This document shows, piece by piece, positions 51,325 to 59,980 of a stretch of DNA of 64,000 bases; the stretch's first letter is position 1; each line of letters begins with the position of its first letter. The stretch spans positions 170,007 to 234,006 of the forward strand of contig JACRHD010000019.1 in the NCBI GenBank assembly GCA_016234115.1, read 5' to 3'. The notes under the pieces are model-generated. The model did not search any database and was not told the DNA's origin. It was given only the letters and a program-made list of their open reading frames with translations. The translations under genes were made by a program, and so were the position numbers. This DNA is from Nitrospirota bacterium. GTDB lineage: Bacteria; Nitrospirota; Thermodesulfovibrionia; UBA6902.

Positions 51325-51938
51325 CTAATCCAGACAGTTCCAGAACCTCCTGACGCTGCAGTCGGTCATCTCATGGTAATATTTAATTTGCTCCCGGGCC
51401 TTTTCCTTCATACCCATCTTTTCATAGAGGACGCCTATATCCCACAGGGCATACCGGTGAGAAGGCTCGATCTCAAGCACCTTCTTATATTCGGAGAGGG
51501 CCTCTTCGTAACGCCCGCTGTCTCTGTAGATATTGCCTATGGCATGATGGGCCTGGACATTTTCAGGCAATATTTCCAGCGCCTTTCTGCACAGCCTTAT
51601 CGCCTCGTCATACCGTTTTTTTTCTACGTATATATATCCCAGGTCAAAATAGGCGAACGGATGAGAAGGAGAGATTTCAATAAGTTTTTTATATATCTCT
51701 TCGGCCCTGTCAAAATCTTTCCTCTCCTTGAATATAAGACCGAGCTGATAAAGGGCGTACGCGTCTCGAGGGTTGGCTCTTGCGGCTTCAGTAAATTCAG
51801 CGACAGCCCTGTCCTCCGCTTTCAGCGTCTGATAGAAGATCGCAAGAAGGTTATGCCTGTTGTTTACGACATATAGAGATAATATTGCTACAAATAGGCC
51901 GGTTATAAGGAAGGAAAGAATTTTTTTTTATGCTTCAC
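51325..51938 (-). pseudogene. Membrane-anchored TPR protein with frameshift at an A9 run
   Basis: From ~51918 to 51325 one frame encodes a hydrophobic segment (ILSFLITGLFVAILSLYVV) and about five TPR repeats (AYALYQLGLIFKERKDFDRA, FAYFDLGYIYVEKKRYDEA, AHHAIGNIYRDSGRYEEA, ALWDIGVLYEKMGMKEKA), ending RRFWNCLD. No start codon lies in that frame. GTG 51938 begins MKHKKK, a natural lead-in, but one frame off; adding one A to the nine-base run (51921-51929) joins them. It is a pseudogene, a slippage-expressed gene or a sequence error. Confidence 0.7.
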
Positions 51939-51956
51939 TTATGGACCCCGTGTCAC

Positions 51957-51986
51957 TGCTTCGTCCCGCAATACCGGGACGAAGCA
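51957..51986. repeat. Perfect 12-bp hairpin repeat
   Basis: TGCTTCGTCCCG (51957-51968) and CGGGACGAAGCA (51975-51986) around a 6-nt loop. No U tract follows on the plus strand; on the minus strand it precedes the TPR gene. It looks like a dispersed palindrome. Confidence 0.6.
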
Positions 51987-52032
51987 ATCTCAAAATACGC
52001 TTACTACTGAAGTCGTCCAGATGTCCGCCCTT

Positions 52033-53028
52033 CTAAAAAGACCTCACAAGCGCCAGACCGAAGGTCTCACCCATGGCGCTGTTCTTGGTCTTCAGCCCAA
52101 GGAGGTTCTTCATGTCCGCGGCGTAAGATAATACAACGCTGCCCGGAGTATACTTGCCGCTTGGTAAATTGAACTGCAGTCCGATATACCCGCTCATAGT
52201 GTCCGGTTCAAGCGCCAGGGAATCTTTTTTAAGCTGTTCTTCAGCGTGAACTGAATCAAGTCCCGTGCTTAAGCTGGCGTCTACCATTTCACTGGAAACT
52301 TTGGCCCCGCTCGCTGACCGGGCCCATTCCAGATATCCCGTAAGCGACAGCCATGACACAATCGGATAACCTCCGCCGAAGGCCACATTTATTTTATCCG
52401 AAGGCTTAAAGGTCAAAGGGGCAAACTGATCATTTTCAAACCTGTACTTGTAGCCGACATTGGCCCAGATATATCCCTTGGGCAATCCCCTCCCGAATTT
52501 GAGGGTCAGGGCCGCATCGTATTGTCCGTCCCCCAGGCTTAAGTGCGTCAGGGGATGACCATAATTATAAGCTTCCGGTATTTTTACGTCTCCCTGCACC
52601 GACATCAGCACTCCGGTACCGAATAGGTTGGGCATAAGCAGATACCGCAAGCCGAGGTTGATATCGCCGACGCCGCTTGGGCCGTCTTCTTCTGAAAACT
52701 TGACGGTATCATCCGACCTTTGCCGGTCAAAAGGGATCGAAGCGACCACGGTAAGCGAATCTATAATGCCGTATTCTACATAATATGTCATCTTGGCAGA
52801 TGTGAACTCGGCCGAATCCTCCTTCTCTATCTTCGAGTTTGTAGAAACGAGGTTCTCATGTGCATCCCTTTCCAGGGTAGTGGTTTTTTCGTTTGTCCTG
52901 TAATAACTGAAGCCCAATTGATTATAAGAATGCCCTTTTGCCTGCGTCCAGGCGGCAAAGACACTCTGGGAAGAAAAAATGCAAAGCACTGCCGACAACA
53001 AGAAGACAAGTAAGACTCGTTTTTTCAT
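52033..53028 (-). CDS. Outer-membrane beta-barrel protein
   Basis: 331 residues with a signal peptide (RVLLVFLLSAVLCIFSSQSVFA) and alternating amphipathic strands, ending in the outer-membrane signature ...LALVRSF with terminal Phe. Spaced glycine/aromatic strands and VGDINLGLRYLLMP resemble barrels of the MetA/phenol-degradation-like transporter group. It lies 52 bases downstream of the processive GT2, so it may help that polysaccharide leave the cell; this is inferred from position. Confidence 0.78.
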   Translation of the reverse strand: MKKRVLLVFLLSAVLCIFSSQSVFAAWTQAKGHSYNQLGFSYYRTNEKTTTLERDAHENLVSTNSKIEKEDSAEFTSAKMTYYVEYGIIDSLTVVASIPFDRQRSDDTVKFSEEDGPSGVGDINLGLRYLLMPNLFGTGVLMSVQGDVKIPEAYNYGHPLTHLSLGDGQYDAALTLKFGRGLPKGYIWANVGYKYRFENDQFAPLTFKPSDKINVAFGGGYPIVSWLSLTGYLEWARSASGAKVSSEMVDASLSTGLDSVHAEEQLKKDSLALEPDTMSGYIGLQFNLPSGKYTPGSVVLSYAADMKNLLGLKTKNSAMGETFGLALVRSF

Positions 53029-53080
53029 AGATCAACTCCTCTTTCCTAAGATTTATATTGAAGCTGTCCAAACCTTGCTG

Positions 53081-54604
53081 TTACTGCGCCGCTATCACTT
53101 CATCCGTGTTGTTCTTTGAAAGCAGGTGGCGGGCCAGCCTGCTCGAAAAAATGCCTCTCAATATTACTTGATAAACAGACAAAAAAGCAACATAAAAAAA
53201 CCCGACCTGAAAGATCATAAGAAACGGTATTGAAACGTAAATTTTATTAATATATGCAAAGTAAATATTGAACGTAAAATAGATTCCCAAAAGCAATTCA
53301 ACCAGCACCAGCAGATTTACTTCTCCACGGTATTTTTTCCCAAGCCATCTGTCCTTCCTGGCTTCAATCCTGTACTTCGGCGTCCGCTTGAATTCGGTCT
53401 CCCTGTTAAACAGGGCCTCAAGCACGGCCTTTGAATTATTCACCGAAAGCCCTATCCCGAGCGACATCAGCAGGGGCATATAAATCAACCGTGATTTCCA
53501 GTCCTTGTAAGCTTCCTTCTGCGAGCAGAGGTAAAAGAATGATATGCCGGTGGTCGCCACCAGCAGGAAAGGAACGTCGGTAACGATCATCTGGAACCAG
53601 CCGATATTGATCCTCGCAACCATCGACGGGTACATCAGCAATGAGAGCAGCAGCATAAGCAGGTAAGACATGTTGTTGGTCAGGTGGAAAAAAGCCTCCA
53701 CTTTCACCTTCATCGGGAGCTTGCTCCTGAGAATGGACGGAAGCAGTTTTTTGGCCGTCTGGATCGAGCCCTTCGCCCATCTGCTCTGCTGGCTCTTGAA
53801 GGCGTTGATGTCCACCGGGATTTCCGAAGGAGACTTTTCATCCTTCAAATAGATGAACCTCCATCCCTTCAGTTGGGCCCTGTAGCTCAGGTCCAGGTCT
53901 TCCGTGAGCGTGTCGTGCTGCCATCCTCCGGCGGTCTCTATGGCCTCTTTCCTCCAGACACCGGCCGTGCCGTTGAAATTGAAGAACCTTCCGGACCAGT
54001 TCCTTGCGGTATGCTCAATTATAAAATGCCCGTCGAGCATGATCGACTGTATCCTGGTCAGCAGCGAGTAATCCCTGTTTATGTACGTCCAGCACGATTG
54101 CACCATGCCGACGGATTTGTCGCCAAAATAATGGACTGTCCTCTGTAATATATCCGCCTGTGGGACAAAATCGGCGTCAAAGACCGCAATGAATTCGCCT
54201 TTGGCCGAGCTCAGCCCGTTGGCAAGCGCCCCGCTCTTATACCCCTCCCTGTTGTCGCGGCGGATATGCTGAATATCATGACCCTCTTTCTGAAATTCCC
54301 TGACGCACTCCTTCGCCGCCGCGGTGGTCTCATCGGTCGAATCGTCAAGGACCTGGATATCGAGCAGGTCCTTCGGATAATCAATGCCGCACGCCGCCGT
54401 AATCAGTCTTCTGACGACATACATTTCGTTATATATCGGGAGCTGAACGGTGACTCGCGGCAGGGGGTTCAATTTATCTCTTAATTCCGGCTTGTCTTTT
54501 TGGTGCTTGTAATACAGATGCACCATGTGGTACCGATGGGACGAATAGATGAATACCGTTATCAGGACACAAAAATATATTAATAGAAACAGGTAAAGTA
54601 ACAT
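53081..54604 (-). CDS. Processive GT2 glycosyltransferase (cellulose/mannan synthase-like)
   Basis: 507 residues with all marks of a processive inverting GT2: D87-D88 (VLDDSTDET), D143-A-D145 (FDADFVP), TEDLDLSYR (D236) and Q272-x-x-R275-W276. Helices lie at ~1-22 and four more after residue 310. It should polymerise a beta-linked glycan and pass it through the inner membrane. No PilZ domain is present, so direct c-di-GMP control is not evident. First gene of a two-gene unit with the barrel protein. Confidence 0.9.
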   Translation of the reverse strand: MLLYLFLLIYFCVLITVFIYSSHRYHMVHLYYKHQKDKPELRDKLNPLPRVTVQLPIYNEMYVVRRLITAACGIDYPKDLLDIQVLDDSTDETTAAAKECVREFQKEGHDIQHIRRDNREGYKSGALANGLSSAKGEFIAVFDADFVPQADILQRTVHYFGDKSVGMVQSCWTYINRDYSLLTRIQSIMLDGHFIIEHTARNWSGRFFNFNGTAGVWRKEAIETAGGWQHDTLTEDLDLSYRAQLKGWRFIYLKDEKSPSEIPVDINAFKSQQSRWAKGSIQTAKKLLPSILRSKLPMKVKVEAFFHLTNNMSYLLMLLLSLLMYPSMVARINIGWFQMIVTDVPFLLVATTGISFFYLCSQKEAYKDWKSRLIYMPLLMSLGIGLSVNNSKAVLEALFNRETEFKRTPKYRIEARKDRWLGKKYRGEVNLLVLVELLLGIYFTFNIYFAYINKIYVSIPFLMIFQVGFFYVAFLSVYQVILRGIFSSRLARHLLSKNNTDEVIAAQ

Positions 54605-54793
54605 TAATGGGCCTTTTTTCCTGAACTTTGAAAAGGTGTATAAAAAAGTTTAATCCAGCGATTATAACACACTGCAATTCGCGGACGCAATTAGAAATTC
54701 TTATAACTCAATTATGACGCGGCGCGAGGACCGGCGACGCCTGCAATGCGCTTTGCTTGATTTTATAATGCGCGAGACCATATAGTATTAATA
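54605..54793. other. Divergent intergenic region
   Basis: Separates the leftward GT2 from the rightward ArsR-type gene. AT-rich with TATAAT at about 54765 and TATAGT close to the ArsR start, but no clear -35 element or ribosome site. Confidence 0.35.
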
Positions 54794-55126
54794 ATGAAAC
54801 GGGGATCGGGCAAAGCGTTATCAGCATCCTCTCCTCCAGGCTGGACTGTAATATTAAAGGCCCTCGCCGATGAAAACCGGCTGCAGATAATCGGCGTTCT
54901 GCTGAAAGATGAAGCTACAGTCCAGGGGCTTTCAGACATCCTCAATATGAAAGTATACAACATATCAAAGCATCTGAAGATACTCGAGGCGTCCGGGCTT
55001 GTTGAAAAAAGGAAGGACGGCATTCACAGAATTTACAGCATAACGCCGAATTTAAGCTTCCGCTATTCCAGAGACAATCAGGTGCTGGATTTAGGCTGCT
55101 GCAAGTTTATATTTAACGACGCCTGA
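54794..55126 (+). CDS. ArsR-family transcriptional regulator
   Basis: 110 residues with a winged helix (ILKALADENRLQIIGVLLKDEATVQGLSDILNMKVYNISKHLKILEASGLVEKRKDGIHRIYSI). The C-terminus ends GCCKFIFNDA, with a Cys pair, but the usual metal-binding CVCDL of ArsR is absent. It probably represses an adjoining promoter. No ribosome site lies ahead of the ATG, so a leaderless or weakly translated mRNA is possible. Next gene: the iron-sulfur/molybdopterin fusion. Confidence 0.87.
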   Translation: MKRGSGKALSASSPPGWTVILKALADENRLQIIGVLLKDEATVQGLSDILNMKVYNISKHLKILEASGLVEKRKDGIHRIYSITPNLSFRYSRDNQVLDLGCCKFIFNDA

Positions 55127-55377
55127 TAATAGTCTTCCCGCATTGTTTACATCGTTTTTTCAACTTAACAATCATTTTAACCGCAGAGTCGAATGGGGGA
55201 ACTTTTTGTAGGGTAAAAGCTAAAATAAGCATACTCATTGACCCGAAAATACATCGTCATTCCCGAGAGCAGGCCTCGGGAATGACGAGCTTATTAAATG
55301 TGGCAGCTATGTCGGGAAAAATTGGGGGAACTCCTGTCCAAGTGGTTATTCAGAATCTGTTTATATAAAATAAACCT
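55127..55377. other. Intergenic region with a palindromic repeat
   Basis: Contains one dispersed hairpin (55255-55287) and no gene. The downstream ATG at 55378 has no ribosome site. Confidence 0.4.
55255..55287. repeat. Perfect 13-bp CGTCATTCCCGAG hairpin
   Basis: CGTCATTCCCGAG (55255-55267) and CTCGGGAATGACG (55275-55287) enclose a 7-nt loop. Lacks a U tract; a dispersed palindrome. Confidence 0.7.
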
Positions 55378-58300
55378 ATGGCGGTCCGGCACAAGAGATA
55401 CGGGATGCTCATCAACCTCGACAGGTGCATCGGGTGTTATGCCTGTCAGGCCACATGCAAGGCTGAATATGCCATACCCTTCGGGACCTTCCGGTGCAGG
55501 GTCGAAACATACCGGTCGGGCAGGTTCCCCCTCCCCGGAAAATTCTTTGTCCCCCGTCTCTGCAATCATTGCGACATCGCGCCGTGCATCGAGCAGTGCC
55601 GTGAAAAGGCCCTCTTTAAAAACCGGGACGGGGTTGTGGAAATAGACCCCGGCAGTTGCGTCGGCTGCGGCGCGTGCAGTGAAAAATGCCCTTATCATGC
55701 GATAGATTTAAACAACGTCGCCGGCAAGGCTGAAAAATGCGACTTTTGTTATGCGAGGATAACAAAGGGCCTTTCCCCTGTCTGCGTGCAGAGCTGTATG
55801 GGAAAGGCCATATTGTTCGGAGACATCAATGACCCCGCGAGCCGGATATCAACTGAAATGGCCCGGCATCGGTTAAAGGTCCTTAATCCTGATTTCGGGA
55901 CAAACCCTTCAGTGTTTTATACCTTCAGGGGTGATACGGGAGATGCGCCATTAAAAAATCTCTTTCTGACCGAAGGACCTCCCACGCGGCGCGTCATGGC
56001 CGGGCGTCCGGGAGAACAGGCTGCCGGGTCGGCGAAACTCGTGCATACATCGGATTCAATGTGTCCTTCCGAATGCGGTATTTCCGTGCTTGTGGAAGAC
56101 GGGATTGCCAAGAAAATATACGGCAACCCCCATACACTCATAAACAACGGGGCCTTTTGCGCCAAAGGCGCCTCAGGCCTTCAACTCACGTATTCCCCCG
56201 ACAGGATAAAGACCCCGCTGATTAGGACCGGACAGAGGGGAGAAGATGCCTGGAAGGAAATTACATGGGAAGAAGCGTGCGATTATATCGCCGGGAAGCT
56301 GGTCGAAGTTAAAGAAAGATACGGCCCTGAATCAGTGTTTCTGGACTGCGGCGACGTGACCGACAGGGAGGCTTATTACCGGCTTTTTTACGCGTATGGA
56401 ACTCCTAATACATATAACCACGGGAGCATTTGCGACCCCAACCGCAGATGGGGACAGGGGATCATGTTGGGTGATGAAAGGCCCCTGCCCGACGTTCAAC
56501 GGCCTGTACTCATGCGAAATGACGACAACGAACTTTATCTCAAAGAGACGCACGACGCCCGGCTCATACTGAATATCGGGGCCAACCCGTTTGTTGCGAC
56601 AAGATTCAATTATATGTCCGCCGGTATCGTGGCCGCAAGGGAAGAAAACCGGTGCGCCTATATCGTAGTAGACCCGGCGTATACCAATTCCGCTGCCCGC
56701 GCCGATATGTGGTCCCCCATAATACCGGGAACGGACGCCGCACTCCTTGCGGGCATGCTGTATAACATCATCCGGGGAGACCCCGAACATGGGTATATGG
56801 ACCATAATTTCCTGAATAATTACACCACCGGCTGGATGGAATTCAGGGAGGCGTTCCTCGCGTATTCGGAAGATATCGACCCTTCAAACAATCTCAGCTA
56901 TTTCAGCGCTGAATGGGCTGAAGAAAAAACCGGCATACCCGGAGACGATATAAAAAAAATGGCCCATTTGTTCGGAAGCACAAAACCCGCTTCAATCGAG
57001 ATCGGGATGCACGGCACTGCGCACCATGCAAACGGCGACGTGACCTCGATACTCATGTCGGCCCTTTGTCTTGTGACAGGCAACATCGACGTCCCGGGAG
57101 GGACGGTCTTCGCAGGTTCGACAAGACCTGAGAGGGGCGGCAAGACCTCGGGAAAGGAATTCCTGAGAAAAACTGTGCGCCGGACAATCGACTGCTCTGA
57201 TGTCCTGGGCAGGATATCGGAGCTCCGGAAAGACCTTTACGGCGATTTCCCTGCGGCGTGGAAGGGAGTGCTCACCGATCTTCCAAAGAAGATAAGGGAA
57301 GGAATAACACTGAAGCACGGGACATTCAAGGGGCATTCCTATCCCGTAAAGGCCTTTATAACGAGGGCGGGGAATCCTGTAATGACCGCCGGCAGCACCC
57401 CGGACTGGATCGACGCCCTGACGCTGAAGAAGAAAAAAAATCCCCCCTTACCCCCCTTTGCTAAAGGGGGGGACGCATTAAATCCCCCATTGAAAAAGGG
57501 GGACGAAGGGGGATTATTAAATGAATATGAGCTCGAGCTGATCGTCTTTATCGATACTCATATAACCGAAACAGGGAAATACGCGGACATCATCCTGCCC
57601 GAGGCAGGATATCTTGAACGTATGGGAGTAAGCGACGTTTATACCATGAGTCCGGAAATAGCCCTCAGGGACCAGGTGATCAAACCTCTTTACGATTCAA
57701 AGACGCCCTACGAGATAATGATCGCCCTTTCCGGGGCCCTGATCAAGGCGGGCGATCCCGATGTCAGGGCAGAAGACTTTGTCCGGAAATACAGGGATGA
57801 AGAAGATTTCATCAATGAAATCCTTGCCGACGCTCCGGGACTTTATAACGTCGGCGTGCCGCTGCCTTATCCCGATCTTCCGGAAGGATGTCTTGTACTG
57901 GGGGCCCCTGATAACCCGACCGCTGTCTGGGGGAAGCTAATCATCAGACATGGAGACCCAGTTACCGTCGATTGGCTCAGGCGGCATCACGGCGTGGCAA
58001 TATGGCCCGCAAGCTATTACAGGTACAAAAAGGCAAACAATCTGTCATCGGGGATATATCCAAAAACGGCGTCCGGAAAATTTGAATTCAGGTTCTCTTA
58101 CCTCGAAGGCATCAACAGGAAACTCGGTACAAACTTCCCCGTCACATTCTACTGGAGGGACTTTAAGCGGGAGAAGAACTCATTACATAAGGGCGCCGAC
58201 GAGGAATATCCGTTCCGGATGATAACAGGGCGCGCGCATCATTCAATGACCATGACGACCGTATGTCAGTATCTTTCGGAGACGGAAACAGAGTGCATGC

Positions 58301-58725
58301 AGAAGATGAATGATGAGTTTTCATACGCCGGGACCTGTTTCAACGCGCAGACCGTCTCAATCCCCGTCATTGCCATGAATATAAAGGACGGCGAGCGGAT
58401 GGGAATAAAGACCGGAGACCTCGTGGTCCTGGAGACCCCTCTCAAAAATCAAACCAGGGGCAAGGCCTTTCTCACGGAGGAAATAATGCCGGGCGTCATA
58501 AAAACCGCCTTCGGTCCCGGAGGACAAAAGGCATCAGGTCGCGGCTTTATCAACAGCGTCTCCGAATACACCCCGAATATCAACGAATGTTTTGACCCCG
58601 GAAATATCTCTCCCTTTACCGGCATGCCGGGGTTCGGGGATATCATGGTGAAAGTAATAGAAGTGACTGGTAGCGGAGAGGGGCAAGGGGCAGGGGTAAA
58701 ATACCCTCATCTCAGCTTACCTTGA
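55378..58725 (+). CDS. Fused ferredoxin-type electron-transfer and molybdopterin oxidoreductase protein
   Basis: 1115 residues. Residues 1-155 are a four-cluster ferredoxin like the B subunit of PhsAB/PsrAB: C17/20/23/27, C62/65/70/74, C94/97/100/104 and C121/124/136/140. After a linker, residues ~220-1115 form the catalytic subunit. Its [4Fe-4S] motif is D226-x2-C229-x3-C233 with C261: the first Cys is Asp. Cys352 (HGSICDPNRRW) is a candidate Mo/W ligand. No Tat signal is seen, so it is probably cytoplasmic. A translated repeat interrupts residues ~686-715. No membrane anchor gene adjoins. Substrate unknown. Confidence 0.88.
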   Translation: MAVRHKRYGMLINLDRCIGCYACQATCKAEYAIPFGTFRCRVETYRSGRFPLPGKFFVPRLCNHCDIAPCIEQCREKALFKNRDGVVEIDPGSCVGCGACSEKCPYHAIDLNNVAGKAEKCDFCYARITKGLSPVCVQSCMGKAILFGDINDPASRISTEMARHRLKVLNPDFGTNPSVFYTFRGDTGDAPLKNLFLTEGPPTRRVMAGRPGEQAAGSAKLVHTSDSMCPSECGISVLVEDGIAKKIYGNPHTLINNGAFCAKGASGLQLTYSPDRIKTPLIRTGQRGEDAWKEITWEEACDYIAGKLVEVKERYGPESVFLDCGDVTDREAYYRLFYAYGTPNTYNHGSICDPNRRWGQGIMLGDERPLPDVQRPVLMRNDDNELYLKETHDARLILNIGANPFVATRFNYMSAGIVAAREENRCAYIVVDPAYTNSAARADMWSPIIPGTDAALLAGMLYNIIRGDPEHGYMDHNFLNNYTTGWMEFREAFLAYSEDIDPSNNLSYFSAEWAEEKTGIPGDDIKKMAHLFGSTKPASIEIGMHGTAHHANGDVTSILMSALCLVTGNIDVPGGTVFAGSTRPERGGKTSGKEFLRKTVRRTIDCSDVLGRISELRKDLYGDFPAAWKGVLTDLPKKIREGITLKHGTFKGHSYPVKAFITRAGNPVMTAGSTPDWIDALTLKKKKNPPLPPFAKGGDALNPPLKKGDEGGLLNEYELELIVFIDTHITETGKYADIILPEAGYLERMGVSDVYTMSPEIALRDQVIKPLYDSKTPYEIMIALSGALIKAGDPDVRAEDFVRKYRDEEDFINEILADAPGLYNVGVPLPYPDLPEGCLVLGAPDNPTAVWGKLIIRHGDPVTVDWLRRHHGVAIWPASYYRYKKANNLSSGIYPKTASGKFEFRFSYLEGINRKLGTNFPVTFYWRDFKREKNSLHKGADEEYPFRMITGRAHHSMTMTTVCQYLSETETECMQKMNDEFSYAGTCFNAQTVSIPVIAMNIKDGERMGIKTGDLVVLETPLKNQTRGKAFLTEEIMPGVIKTAFGPGGQKASGRGFINSVSEYTPNINECFDPGNISPFTGMPGFGDIMVKVIEVTGSGEGQGAGVKYPHLSLP
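57434..57521. repeat. AAATCCCCC/AAAGGGGG palindromic repeat inside the oxidoreductase gene
   Basis: AAATCCCCCCTTACCCCCCTTTG-type left half faces CTAAAGGGGGGG and a second pair (AATCCCCCATTG, AAAAAGGGGGACGAAGGGGG). Translated in frame as KNPPLPPFAKGG and NPPLKKGDEGGLLN, between TLKK and YELELIVFIDTH of the conserved core. Same family as 45950-46049. Confidence 0.85.
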
Positions 58726-58767
58726 AAAAACACCTCACTAATTGCTAAATTAACCTGAAAAAATAAA

Positions 58768-58838
58768 CAAGGGCCTGGTGTCGGGTCCATGGGTTCATAT
58801 GAGCGCCCTTGACCCTTGACCCTTGACCCTTGACCCTT
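58768..58838. repeat. TTGACCC heptamer array ahead of pheA
   Basis: CAAGGGCC at the left, then GAGCGCCCTTGACCC and further exact TTGACCC units, ending five bases before the pheA ATG. The two sides are partly complementary. Relative of the 40663 repeat. Confidence 0.8.
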
Positions 58839-58842
58839 TATT

Positions 58843-59910
58843 ATGTCAGACCTTAACGAGCTCAGAAAAAAGATAGACGAGATCGACCGCAGCATACTCG
58901 AACTGCTGAATAAGCGTGCGGAGGTCGCCATTGAAATCGGCAAGGCCAAGCAGGACCTTAACCTGAGTATCCATTCGCCTGAAAGGGAAAAACAGGTCCT
59001 TAAACGGCTCACTGAAAAAAACCGGGGACCGTTCCCCAATAATGTCCTCAAGCTGATCTATGAAGAGATACTCTCCGCGTCGCTTTCCCTTCAGCAGCCG
59101 CTGAAGGTGGCTTACTTCGGGCCTTCCGGGACGTTTACGCACCTTGCGGCAAGCAGGAAGTTCGGCTCCTCGGCTGAATACCTTCCCGAGAGCACCATAA
59201 AGGGCGTTTTTGAAGCGGTCACAAGGGAGAAGGCGCAGTACGGAGTAGTGCCCATTGAAAACTCGACAGAGGGGATGGTGAACTCCACCTTAGACATGTT
59301 TATCGATTCGGACCTGAAGATCGCCTTTGAGATAATGCTTGAGGTAAGACATAACCTCCTTTCAAAGACCGGAAAGAGGCAGGATGTGAAGAAGATATAT
59401 TCACACCCGCAGCCGAGGGCACAGTGCAGGGAGTGGCTTGAGAACAATTTTCCGGGCACACCCATCATCGAGGAAACAAGCACTGCCTCGGCGGCAAGGC
59501 GCGTTTCCAGGGACCCGTCCGCAGCGGCAGTCGCCGGCGAGCTTGCGGCCTCCGTCTACAATCTCCGGTTTATCGAGAAAGGAATAGAAGACTATAAAAA
59601 CAATTTCACCCGCTTCCTTGTAATCGCGAAAGAATCGCCGCCGGGCACGGGCAGGGACAAGACGTCCATTATGCTTTCGGTAAAAGACAAGGCCGGCGCG
59701 CTTTATTCCATCCTGAGGCCGTTTGCAAGACATAAGATCAGCCTCACCAGGATCGAGTCGAGACCCTCGAGACGAAAGGCTTGGGAATACATATTCTTCA
59801 TAGACATGGAAGGTCATGCGGAAGACGGGGAAGTTAAAAAAGCGATCCGGGAAGTAAAGAAAGAATGCCTTTTCCTGAAGGTGCTTGGATCATATCCGTT
59901 GGCGGAGTAA
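58843..59910 (+). CDS. pheA: Bifunctional chorismate mutase/prephenate dehydratase
   Basis: 355 residues. Chorismate mutase AroQ domain (1-90; LNELRKKIDEIDRSILELLNKRAEVAIEIGKAK), prephenate dehydratase (~95-270; YFGPSGTFTHLAA, GVVPIENSTEGMVNSTLD, catalytic TRF in NNFTRFLVI), and ACT domain (~278-355; ESRPSRRKAWEYIFFIDMEGH) for phenylalanine feedback. Together these turn chorismate into phenylpyruvate. No ribosome site precedes the ATG; a heptamer repeat ends five bases ahead. First gene of pheA-hisC-tyrA-aroA. Confidence 0.97.
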   Translation: MSDLNELRKKIDEIDRSILELLNKRAEVAIEIGKAKQDLNLSIHSPEREKQVLKRLTEKNRGPFPNNVLKLIYEEILSASLSLQQPLKVAYFGPSGTFTHLAASRKFGSSAEYLPESTIKGVFEAVTREKAQYGVVPIENSTEGMVNSTLDMFIDSDLKIAFEIMLEVRHNLLSKTGKRQDVKKIYSHPQPRAQCREWLENNFPGTPIIEETSTASAARRVSRDPSAAAVAGELAASVYNLRFIEKGIEDYKNNFTRFLVIAKESPPGTGRDKTSIMLSVKDKAGALYSILRPFARHKISLTRIESRPSRRKAWEYIFFIDMEGHAEDGEVKKAIREVKKECLFLKVLGSYPLAE

Positions 59911-59912
59911 AT

Positions 59913-59979
59913 AAATTCAAAATTGAAAATTCAAAATTCAAAACAGTGCTTGTTGAATCTTGAATTTTGAATCTTGAAT
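59913..59979. repeat. AATTCAAAATT palindromic repeat between pheA and hisC
   Basis: Arms of ~28 bases, AATTCAAAATTGAAAATTCA... and ...TTGAATCTTGAATT, are complementary with few mismatches around an ~11-base loop. It fills the whole gap and ends one base before the hisC ATG. Confidence 0.85.
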
Positions 59980-59980
59980 T

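Noticed and set aside
55255..55287. Terminator of the ArsR gene
   Set aside because: The stem is perfect but no T run follows; the sequence type fits a dispersed repeat better.
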